This document shows positions 54,133-60,972 of a DNA stretch of 64,000 bases, piece after piece. The translations under genes and the position numbers were made by a program. How positions within the stretch are numbered: the first letter of the stretch is position 1; each line of letters starts with the position of its first letter. This DNA comes from JBBQFC01 sp038321615 (lineage in GTDB: Bacteria; Bacteroidota; Bacteroidia; Flavobacteriales_D; Cryomorphaceae), in NCBI GenBank assembly GCA_038321615.1, contig JBBQFC010000005.1, positions 16,450 through 80,449 on the forward strand, read 5' to 3'. The notes beneath the pieces are model-generated. The model had not been told where the DNA came from. It was given only the letters and a program-made list of their open reading frames with translations, and ran no database searches.

Positions 54133-55404
54133 TTATAGTTGGTTACGAAGACCGGCACAAGTCCAACTGCCGAATAAAGCAGTAAGGTCAACATTTGCTC
54201 CAGAATCTGTAACAATAGCATTTGCAGCGGCGGTTTGAGCGAGAGCAGGCACGGGACATACTGTTGCATTAGCGTCTTGAGATGTGGTGTATACGGTCAC
54301 ACCAGCGAAACCAGTACCTGAAATACTCAACCGATTTGAGCCATTGGTGAGAAAAAGGAAAGCATCATCTTTGGCAGTAATACAATCTGTCTGATAACTG
54401 GCACGTACCCGAAGATTTTTGGTGGTCTCAAAGGTTACATTCTGAACGGTTCCTTGCGCTTTTGATTTAAAGTCAGACGGATTTCCATCCACTCCTTCTA
54501 GTCGGCAAATACCATTGTTCAGGGTGAAGAAACCATTAACGTGAGTTGATCCTTCAGGGCCATCAATTTCTAAGCTTTTGTCAGTTCCAATTCCATCGCC
54601 GTGGATTACTGCGAAATTACTGATAGTTCCGCTGTAGTTCATATCCAAGTCAATTCCATCGTCGCCTTGATAGTAAACAAGTGCTTTGTCAATGCTAACT
54701 GAACCGCCGAAACATTCGATACCATCGTCAACTGTTGCGTAAACTTCAACATTGTTTATAACCGTTCCGTTACCTACACCGCCAAGGGTAAGGCCGTTAA
54801 TTTCATTTCCTTCTCCAATAACGATACCGCCGTGGCGGATTGATACGTAAGAAATTACACCAGAATTGTCTGCGTCATTGTCACCACCATAAAGACCATA
54901 ACCTTCCTCTGCTGGAATACCTTCGATGTTCGTTTCAGTATCACCATTTTCAGCTGAAATTAGAGCTTTTCCTAAAACAACTATACCACCCCATTTCTTA
55001 TTGTCAACTCGGGTTAAATTTGTACCTACTTTTTGGCCGACGGCAATATTGTCAAGCACAGAAGTAAATACAATTGGGCTATTAGCATTGCCTTCAGCCA
55101 TTAATTTACCTCCACGAGCCACAACAAGCGCTGAGGCAAGAGAACCAAGACCTTCGCGACCTTTTACGATCGTACCAGGCATGATAGTAAGTATTACGCC
55201 TTCATCAACAACCACTCGGCCGGCTAATTCATAGATGTTAGCAGCTGTCCAAGTTTCGCTTTCGGTAAGAATACCCGACTTAACTATGTTTGTAGTCGGC
55301 GTCGGAGTCGGCTCCGGCTCATCATCATCGCTGCAAGACGTAAATACCATGGCGCCCAGGGCGAGAATCATGGCAGAATTTTTGATTTTAAATAATGTGT
55401 TCAT
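54133..55404 (-). CDS. Surface lipoprotein with beta-helix-like repeats
   Basis: A protein of 423 residues from the ATG at 55404 (MNTLFKIKN); the frame is open 23 codons further upstream without a good start. The lipobox is FTSC and the next residues are SDDDEPEP, the acidic signal that sends Bacteroidota lipoproteins to the cell surface. After a Pro/Thr linker come repeating short strands (GGIVVLGKALIS, GLTLGGVGNGTVINNVEVYATVDDGIECFGGSVSIDKALVYYQGDDGIDLD) typical of a right-handed beta-helix, with several DDGI/DD patches that may bind metal or sugar. It precedes a TonB receptor gene and probably works with it. Confidence 0.82.
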   Translation of the reverse strand: MNTLFKIKNSAMILALGAMVFTSCSDDDEPEPTPTPTTNIVKSGILTESETWTAANIYELAGRVVVDEGVILTIMPGTIVKGREGLGSLASALVVARGGKLMAEGNANSPIVFTSVLDNIAVGQKVGTNLTRVDNKKWGGIVVLGKALISAENGDTETNIEGIPAEEGYGLYGGDNDADNSGVISYVSIRHGGIVIGEGNEINGLTLGGVGNGTVINNVEVYATVDDGIECFGGSVSIDKALVYYQGDDGIDLDMNYSGTISNFAVIHGDGIGTDKSLEIDGPEGSTHVNGFFTLNNGICRLEGVDGNPSDFKSKAQGTVQNVTFETTKNLRVRASYQTDCITAKDDAFLFLTNGSNRLSISGTGFAGVTVYTTSQDANATVCPVPALAQTAAANAIVTDSGANVDLTALFGSWTCAGLRNQL

Positions 55405-55484
55405 GTGTCGTGTTTTTGTGAAATACTCATCCATTTTGATTGCCGCAAAGAACGAGGCGTCGAATAACAACAACGTAAAGCAAT

Positions 55485-55502
55485 TGTTACCGAAACGTTA
55501 TT
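55485..55502 (+). promoter_or_regulatory. Pho-box-like direct repeat between lipoprotein and phoB genes
   Basis: TGTTACC (55485-55491) and CGTTATT (55496-55502) have an 11-base period; the first heptamer is identical to that at 50636. It lies between two divergent genes and could act on either. Confidence 0.5.
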
Positions 55503-55549
55503 AGATTGCTCTTTTTACGTTAACTAATGCCCAAATCACCCGTCTTATC

Positions 55550-55557
55550 TACCTTTG
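55550..55557 (+). promoter_or_regulatory. -7 promoter element of the phoB-phoR operon
   Basis: TACCTTTG matches TAnnTTTG, 82 bases before the GTG start at 55640. Confidence 0.45.
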
Positions 55558-55639
55558 ACTTAAAACATAATTAACTTGGGTGTAATGGAATCGGCCAAGG
55601 TTCGCCTTACTTTTGCCAAATAGTTAACTTTACCCATCT

Positions 55640-56320
55640 GTGAAAAAAGAAAAGATATTACTCGTTGATGACGAGCCGGATATTCTCGATTTGATTTCCT
55701 ACAATCTGGAGAAGGAAGGGTATAATATTCAAACCGCTGGCAATGGTCGCGATGCTATAGCCATAGCCAAGGAGATGTTGCCAGATCTCATCCTTTTAGA
55801 TGTGATGATGCCTGGAATGGATGGCATGGAAACCTGCGTTGAATTGCGGGAAATTGAAGACCTCAAGTCCACCGTAATCGCTTTTCTGACCGCGCGCGGC
55901 GAAGATTACTCTCAAATAGCAGGTTTTGAAGCAGGCGCCGACGACTACATCTCTAAGCCTATCAAACCGCGTGTATTAATTTCGCGTATCCAAGCCTTGC
56001 TTCGTCGCAAAGGCCCAATTGCTGAAACTACCCAGACCGAAGAAATCGGCGGAATCATCATCGACAAAGAAAAATACATTGTCTTGCTCAATGGCGAAGA
56101 ACTCAATCTTCCCAAGAAAGAGTTTGAATTGCTTGCCCTCCTTATTAGTAAACCGGGTCGCGTTTTTACGCGCGACATTATCCTCAATACCGTATGGGGT
56201 AACGATGTAGTGGTAGGCGATCGCACTATCGACGTACACGTGCGTAAACTCCGGGAGAAAATTGGCAGCAAAGGCATAAAAACCATAAAAGGGGTAGGCT
56301 ATAAATTCGAGACAAAATGA
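55640..56320 (+). CDS. PhoB-like response regulator
   Basis: A protein of 226 residues from GTG at 55640. The receiver domain is canonical: Asp 10, Asp 11 and Glu 12 (LVDDEPD), phosphoacceptor Asp 54 (ILLDVMMPGMDG), Thr 84 and Lys 106 (ISKPI). The C-terminal winged helix (KKEFELLALLISKPGRVFTRD, RTIDVHVRKLREKIG, KGVGYKFE) binds DNA direct repeats in this family. It overlaps the kinase gene by four bases. Identification as PhoB rather than another OmpR-type regulator rests on the kinase partner and on the phosphate-related neighbours. Confidence 0.88.
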   Translation: MKKEKILLVDDEPDILDLISYNLEKEGYNIQTAGNGRDAIAIAKEMLPDLILLDVMMPGMDGMETCVELREIEDLKSTVIAFLTARGEDYSQIAGFEAGADDYISKPIKPRVLISRIQALLRRKGPIAETTQTEEIGGIIIDKEKYIVLLNGEELNLPKKEFELLALLISKPGRVFTRDIILNTVWGNDVVVGDRTIDVHVRKLREKIGSKGIKTIKGVGYKFETK

Positions 56321-57354
56321 CCGGGCAAAGTCCGAACCGGATTGCCTTTTTTACCGCGCTCATCACCGCCATAGCTATTTCTCTGTTAGTAGTTGTTTTT
56401 CAATACATTACTAGTAATATTCAGTGGGCGCCGACCGGCATTTTTGCCCTGGTTGCATTCCTTGTTATATGGGTCGTTTTTTACAAGGCGCTCCAGCTTT
56501 TCATTTACAATAAGATCAAACTTATATTCCGTACCATGCACTCGCTCCGCGTGGAGCGCGATACGTTTAAGCTCAATATGAGCACCGATGTAATAGGCGA
56601 CGTCAACAAAAAAGTAGTGAATTGGGCGGAAGATCGAATGGAAGAAATCCGCGACTTGCGCGAGAAGGAGAGCTTTCGAAAAGAATTTGTGGGCAATGTG
56701 GCCCATGAGTTGAAAACCCCCATTTTCAGTATTCAGGGTTATATTCTCACTTTGCTCGAAGGTGCCCTCGAAGACCCCAATTTCAATCGTAAATTCTTGA
56801 AAAAAGCTGCCAAATCTGTGGAGCGGATGACGATGCTGGTCGAAGATCTCGATACTATTACGCAGTTTGAATCCGGCAGCCTGAAGCTCGATATGGAGCG
56901 GGTAGATATCGTAGATCTTACCCGCGACGTGATGGAACACTTAGAACGGGACGCCGAGCAAAAAAACATTCGCCTGAAATTCAATAAAACCTACGATCGG
57001 CCGATTTTCGTATCAGCCGATGCCTTTCGAATAAGCCAAGTGCTTACTAATTTTATCACCAATAGCGTGAATTACGGCAAGGAAGGTGGGAAAATCATCA
57101 TCCGTTTTTTCGATATGGAAGAGCAAATTTTAGTGGAAGTCGAAGACGATGGCCCCGGAATTGACCGCGAGCATTTACCTCGGCTTTTCGAGCGTTTTTA
57201 TCGTGTGGACAAAAGCCGATCCCGCCACCAAGGCGGCACTGGGCTTGGCCTGGCCATTTGCAAGCACATTATCGAAGCCCACAAGCAATCTATCGATGTG
57301 CGCAGCGAGCTAGATAAGGGGTCGGTGTTTTCGTTTACGTTGGCTAAATTATGA
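56317..57354 (+). CDS. PhoR-like sensor histidine kinase
   Basis: A protein of 345 residues. Two N-terminal membrane helices (8-31 and 38-62) are joined by only a few residues, so there is no extracytoplasmic sensor domain, as in PhoR. The H-box is FVGNVAHELKTP with His 130; the N-box is QVLTNFITNSVNYG, and the G boxes are VEVEDDGPGID and GGTGLGLAICKHI. There is no PAS domain between the helices and the H-box. The gene starts within the stop of the PhoB-like gene (ATGA overlap). It should autophosphorylate and pass the phosphate to that protein. Confidence 0.9.
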   Translation: MTGQSPNRIAFFTALITAIAISLLVVVFQYITSNIQWAPTGIFALVAFLVIWVVFYKALQLFIYNKIKLIFRTMHSLRVERDTFKLNMSTDVIGDVNKKVVNWAEDRMEEIRDLREKESFRKEFVGNVAHELKTPIFSIQGYILTLLEGALEDPNFNRKFLKKAAKSVERMTMLVEDLDTITQFESGSLKLDMERVDIVDLTRDVMEHLERDAEQKNIRLKFNKTYDRPIFVSADAFRISQVLTNFITNSVNYGKEGGKIIIRFFDMEEQILVEVEDDGPGIDREHLPRLFERFYRVDKSRSRHQGGTGLGLAICKHIIEAHKQSIDVRSELDKGSVFSFTLAKL

Positions 57355-57356
57355 CT

Positions 57357-57403
57357 GCCCATTGTAAAGACGTTGCATGCAACGTCCCTGCAATGTAATG
57401 GGC
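57357..57403. repeat. Palindromic repeat element
   Basis: An 18-base perfect palindrome GACGTTGCATGCAACGTC (57369-57386) lies within an outer pair GCCCATT/AATGGGC (57357-57363 with 57397-57403). It resembles the dispersed GTAGAGACGTTGCATGCAACG-type palindromes that I know from Bacteroidota and cyanobacteria. It lies between convergent genes and may act as a terminator. Confidence 0.7.
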
Positions 57404-57418
57404 AACCAATCCAAAATA

Positions 57419-58474
57419 TTACCGCAAAAACCGCCTGATCGTCTCGGCATACATCGCCGGCTCCTTTACCAAACAGGGCAAATTCTCCTTCATCGCTTTT
57501 TCAATTACATCTGCACTCAACTTCTCTTGCGATGCGGTATGAAACCAACCCATTTCCCGACCACGAATGGCTAAGTAGCCCTGCTCTGCCTGGCCGGGAG
57601 TGGGAATGATTAAGGCCGGTTTTTGCGCCGCTACCAGGTCGGAAAGGCTCGAAAAGCCGCTTCGGCAAATTACAAAACGCGCCCGACCCAAGGCTTCCAT
57701 AAGTTCTTCATCGCTCCCCACAAGGGTGCGGAAGGGTAGAGAACTTGCCCGCGAACTCAGGAACTTACCCGAACCGGCCAGTAGGATATTTCCGGGAAGG
57801 GAAGATAAGCTCCGAACCAATTTTTCTTCAAAAACAGAGACCTGACTTTCTACGCCGCTCGAAAAAGCTAAAATATCTAAAGGCTCTTTCCCAGAAGAAT
57901 TTTTGCGAAAGCGGGATAAAATGCCCAGCCGATATTGGGGGATTTCTAACCTGTGGTGTACTGATAAATTCCCCGAAAGCGCCAAATCGCCTGTTTGATC
58001 GGGAATCCAGATTTCCGAAAATCGGCTCAGCCACTTCTTTAATTCCCTATTCACCGCGCTCGCCGCAAAAGGGCTTGGCAAGTGAAGTTGGTGACTTATA
58101 AGCGCGCTGGGTCGGTCTGGGTGATTGGTGCCGTAAACATTATCGCTGATTAAATGGCTGATCTCATGCTTCTCCACCATAGATCGCGCCCACTGTTCTT
58201 GAGCGCTGTTGATACCCCGCTGCACCAAGCTTCTTTGAAGCAGTGCCGCCCAGGCTCCCGAACGGTGATATTTTATTTCCTTATCGGGAAATTGGAATAT
58301 CGGCAACTCGGGGTAACGCCTTGCGAGAAAGGCTGCTGCGCTCCCACGCGATGCCAGAAAGAGCGTGGTGCGATTGCGTAGTAGCTCATCGATAAGCACT
58401 GCCGATCGGGCGGCGTGGCCTAGCCCCCAATCCAAAACGGAAAACAATACCCTTTTTTCTGACCAATTTGCCAT
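57419..58474 (-). CDS. Glycosyltransferase, GT28 C-terminal-like
   Basis: A protein of 351 residues with a GT-B fold. The N-terminus (VLFSVLDWGLGHAARSAVLIDELL) is typical of the family, in which a Gly-rich loop and His lie near the acceptor site. The C-terminal donor site is seen in NILLAGSGKF, ARFVICRSGFSSLSDLVAAQKPALIIPTPGQAEQGYLA, as in MurG-like enzymes. It transfers a sugar from a nucleotide donor; the product is unknown. It is a single gene, convergent with the PhoR-like kinase and divergent from trmB. Confidence 0.85.
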   Translation of the reverse strand: MANWSEKRVLFSVLDWGLGHAARSAVLIDELLRNRTTLFLASRGSAAAFLARRYPELPIFQFPDKEIKYHRSGAWAALLQRSLVQRGINSAQEQWARSMVEKHEISHLISDNVYGTNHPDRPSALISHQLHLPSPFAASAVNRELKKWLSRFSEIWIPDQTGDLALSGNLSVHHRLEIPQYRLGILSRFRKNSSGKEPLDILAFSSGVESQVSVFEEKLVRSLSSLPGNILLAGSGKFLSSRASSLPFRTLVGSDEELMEALGRARFVICRSGFSSLSDLVAAQKPALIIPTPGQAEQGYLAIRGREMGWFHTASQEKLSADVIEKAMKENLPCLVKEPAMYAETIRRFLR

Positions 58475-58505
58475 CTGAACGCCATCGCCGCAAGGCTCGA
58501 ATCAC

Positions 58506-58513
58506 TACTTTTG
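58506..58513 (+). promoter_or_regulatory. -7 promoter element of the trmB-korB operon
   Basis: TACTTTTG matches TAnnTTTG and lies 15 bases before the ATG at 58529. It overlaps the alternative TTG start at 58511, so the ATG is the better start. Confidence 0.6.
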
Positions 58514-58528
58514 AGCCGCAATATAAGC

Positions 58529-59224
58529 ATGGGTAAGAAGAAGCTTCAACATTTTGCCGAAATGGAAACCTTTGGCTGCATGTTTCAGCCCGACAAGGCC
58601 GAAATGATTTCGGGGGCGCACCATATGAAAGGGAAATGGCAGGAAATTTATTTCCATAACGATCATCCGATCACCGTCGAGTTGGGCTGTGGTAAAGGGG
58701 AGTACACTATTGCTTTGGCACAAAAGTACCCCGACCGCAACTTTATAGGTATCGACGTAAAAGGAGCCCGGCTTTGGCGCGGAGGTCGCACCGCCGAAGA
58801 TGAAGGGCTCTCAAACGTGGCATTCATTCGAACAAAAATCGAGTTTATCAATACTTACTTCGGTCCTGGCGAAATCTCAGAAATCTGGCTCACCTTCAGC
58901 GACCCGCAGATAGGCGATCACAAAGGGAGCAAGCGGCTCACAGGTGAACCTTTTCTTCAGCGTTATCGCGGCTTTTTAAGCCCCGGCCATCTTATTCACG
59001 TCAAAACCGACAGCGCCTTTTTGCGCAAGCGTACCGAAGAAACCATAGCGGCAGGGAAGCATAAGCTCCACCGGCTTACGTGCGATCTTTACGGGTCCGA
59101 TTTTAAAAAATTCACCGAAGAAGAACGCGAAATACTCAACGTTAAAACTTTTTACGAAGGGAAATATTTGAGCGTGGGAATTCCGATCAATTATGTAAAA
59201 TTTAGCCTACGTGAGCACGACTAA
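58529..59224 (+). CDS. trmB: tRNA (guanine-N7-)-methyltransferase TrmB
   Basis: A protein of 231 residues from the ATG at 58529. It methylates guanosine 46 in the variable loop of tRNAs. The SAM-binding motif is VELGCGKGEYTIALAQKYPDRNFIGIDVKGARLWRG; the catalytic region EIWLTFSDPQIGDHKGSKRLTGEPFLQRY is TrmB-specific. It is the first of six genes in one direction and overlaps the following MGMT gene by 14 bases. Confidence 0.95.
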   Translation: MGKKKLQHFAEMETFGCMFQPDKAEMISGAHHMKGKWQEIYFHNDHPITVELGCGKGEYTIALAQKYPDRNFIGIDVKGARLWRGGRTAEDEGLSNVAFIRTKIEFINTYFGPGEISEIWLTFSDPQIGDHKGSKRLTGEPFLQRYRGFLSPGHLIHVKTDSAFLRKRTEETIAAGKHKLHRLTCDLYGSDFKKFTEEEREILNVKTFYEGKYLSVGIPINYVKFSLREHD

Positions 59225-59576
59225 GCTTTCCGAAAAGAACAAGGATTTCTTCGCGCTGGTGTACGAAGTGGTAAAACAAATTCCGGATGGTCGGGTTACT
59301 TCTTATGGAGCCATAGCCCGTTTTTTGGGCACTGGCCGATCGGCTCGAATGGTGGGTTGGGCCATGAACGCAGCGCATACCAAGCCGGAAATCCCCGCCC
59401 ACCGCGTGGTAAACCGTGCGGGTCTCCTTACCGGCAAGCATCATTTCGATGGGTCAAACCACATGGCCGATTTGCTCGAAGCGGAAGGAATAAAAGTAGA
59501 ACAAGATCAAATTCAGGATTTCGACAAACATTATTGGGATCCGGCAAATTATTTAAACCTCGATTTATGGAATTAA
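59211..59576 (+). CDS. MGMT/alkyltransferase-like protein lacking the active-site Cys
   Basis: A protein of 121 residues from GTG. It contains the DNA-binding winged helix and arginine finger of O6-alkylguanine transferases (GRVTSYGAIARFLGTGRSARMVGWAMN). At the active site the usual PCHR is PAHR, so Ala 63 replaces the methyl-accepting Cys. Such alkyltransferase-like (ATL) proteins bind alkylated bases and flag them to nucleotide excision repair. It overlaps trmB by 14 bases and Mrp by 10 bases. Confidence 0.88.
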   Translation: MSTTKLSEKNKDFFALVYEVVKQIPDGRVTSYGAIARFLGTGRSARMVGWAMNAAHTKPEIPAHRVVNRAGLLTGKHHFDGSNHMADLLEAEGIKVEQDQIQDFDKHYWDPANYLNLDLWN

Positions 59577-60640
59577 CTATTGATAATGTACGGTTGGCGC
59601 TCAGCAACGTTCAGGAACCGGAGAAGAAAAAAGATATAATCGCGTTAGATTTAGTTCACGGTATTTCGGTAGATCTAGGCAAAATAACCTTCGATCTCCA
59701 CGTGCTCAATCCCACTATGCACAGCCGTAAGCGCATGGAAGAAGCTTGCCGATTTGCTATTGAGCGCAATTTTGGAGCCGATGTAGCTGTGGTGATTAAT
59801 ACCAAGGTGCTCGATAAAAACGCGGTACCAAATGCGCTCCGCAAGGTGCTGCCCGGAGTGAAACATGTGGTGGCGGTAGCGTCGGGCAAGGGAGGAGTTG
59901 GCAAATCGACTGTTGCGGCCAATCTCGCTGCGGGCTTAGCCGCCGCTGGACATAAGGTTGGCCTTATCGACGCTGATATATATGGCCCGTCGATGCCTAT
60001 CATGTTCGACGTGGAGCAAGAAAAACCCAGAACGCGCGAAGTAGATGGCAAGCACTACATCGTACCTGTAGAAAGTTACGGTGTAAAACTCCTGTCTATT
60101 GGCTTTTTTGCCGATACTTCTCAGGCTATTGTATGGCGTGGCCCCATGGCGAGCAAGGCGCTTAACCAAATGTTTACCGATGCCCTATGGGGGGAGCTCG
60201 ATTACATGATCATCGACCTACCGCCGGGTACTAGCGATATCCATCTTAGCCTGGTGCAGATTGCCCCGCTTTCGGGAGTGATAGTGGTAAGCACGCCCCA
60301 GACCATTGCTTTGGCCGATGCTCAAAAAGCGGTTTCGATGTTTCAAATGGAAGGAATCAAGGTGCCTATCCTTGGGATCATTGAGAATATGGCCTACTTC
60401 AGTCCGCCAGAACTACCCGAAAACAAGTATTATTTGTTTGGACAGGGCGGTGCGCGAAACCTTTCACTCCAGTTGAGTGTTCCTTTCCTGGGAGAGCTAC
60501 CCATTGTGCAAAGTATCCGCGAAGCAGGCGATGTCGGGCGTCCGGCAGTGCTTCAAGGCGATACTACATCGGGGCTAGCTTTCCGCGAAATAATCCGTAA
60601 TTTTGAACTCGAATTAGAAAAGCGTTTAAGTGCCGTTTAA
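59567..60640 (+). CDS. Mrp/NBP35 family Fe-S cluster carrier ATPase
   Basis: A protein of 358 residues from the ATG at 59567; the frame extends upstream through the MGMT gene in another reading frame, but that part is not homologous. An N-terminal MIP18-like domain (1-85) precedes the deviant Walker A GKGGVGKSTVAANLAAG. LIDADIYGPSMP, YMIIDLPPGTSDIHLS and STPQTIALADAQKAVSMF follow. These proteins carry Fe-S clusters to apoenzymes. The CxxC that usually binds the cluster after the ENM motif is replaced here by FSPPELPEN. NifU and Fe-S enzyme genes follow. Confidence 0.93.
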   Translation: MELTIDNVRLALSNVQEPEKKKDIIALDLVHGISVDLGKITFDLHVLNPTMHSRKRMEEACRFAIERNFGADVAVVINTKVLDKNAVPNALRKVLPGVKHVVAVASGKGGVGKSTVAANLAAGLAAAGHKVGLIDADIYGPSMPIMFDVEQEKPRTREVDGKHYIVPVESYGVKLLSIGFFADTSQAIVWRGPMASKALNQMFTDALWGELDYMIIDLPPGTSDIHLSLVQIAPLSGVIVVSTPQTIALADAQKAVSMFQMEGIKVPILGIIENMAYFSPPELPENKYYLFGQGGARNLSLQLSVPFLGELPIVQSIREAGDVGRPAVLQGDTTSGLAFREIIRNFELELEKRLSAV

Positions 60641-60677
60641 TAAGGTTTTTAATCGGTTTTCAAACCCCCACAAAGTC

Positions 60678-60941
60678 ATGAGTGAGTTGAGCCAACGTAT
60701 CGAAAAAGCACTAGATCAAATCAGACCTTTTTTACAAGCCGACGGAGGTGGAATTACCCTCCGCGAAGTGACCCCGGAAATGGTGGCTCGTGTAGAGCTT
60801 CATGGTGCCTGTAAAGATTGTAGCATGAGCTTCATGACCTTAAAATCGGGGGTGGAAGAGAGCATACGAAACTCCGTACCCGAGATTACCGCTGTAGAAG
60901 CGGTAAATCAAATGCGGGAAGTTTTGCCCGCCCGATCTTGA
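60678..60941 (+). CDS. NifU C-terminal-domain Fe-S scaffold protein
   Basis: A protein of 87 residues from the ATG at 60678; a GTG at 60630 would add 16 residues. RIEKALDQIRPFLQADGGGITL and the conserved CKDCSMS pair (CxxC) are the NifU C-terminal domain, which holds a 4Fe-4S cluster for transfer. It lies 37 bases after the Mrp-type carrier and 31 bases before korA, so it probably supplies clusters to the oxidoreductase encoded next. Confidence 0.93.
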   Translation: MSELSQRIEKALDQIRPFLQADGGGITLREVTPEMVARVELHGACKDCSMSFMTLKSGVEESIRNSVPEITAVEAVNQMREVLPARS

Positions 60942-60972
60942 TTTAATTCACCACCCCTAGCACCCTCGTCCT

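Noticed and set aside
59357..59566. N-terminal extension of the Mrp frame
   Set aside because: It is an out-of-frame reading of the MGMT gene, rich in Arg, Gly and Pro, and the MIP18-like domain starts at the ATG at 59567.
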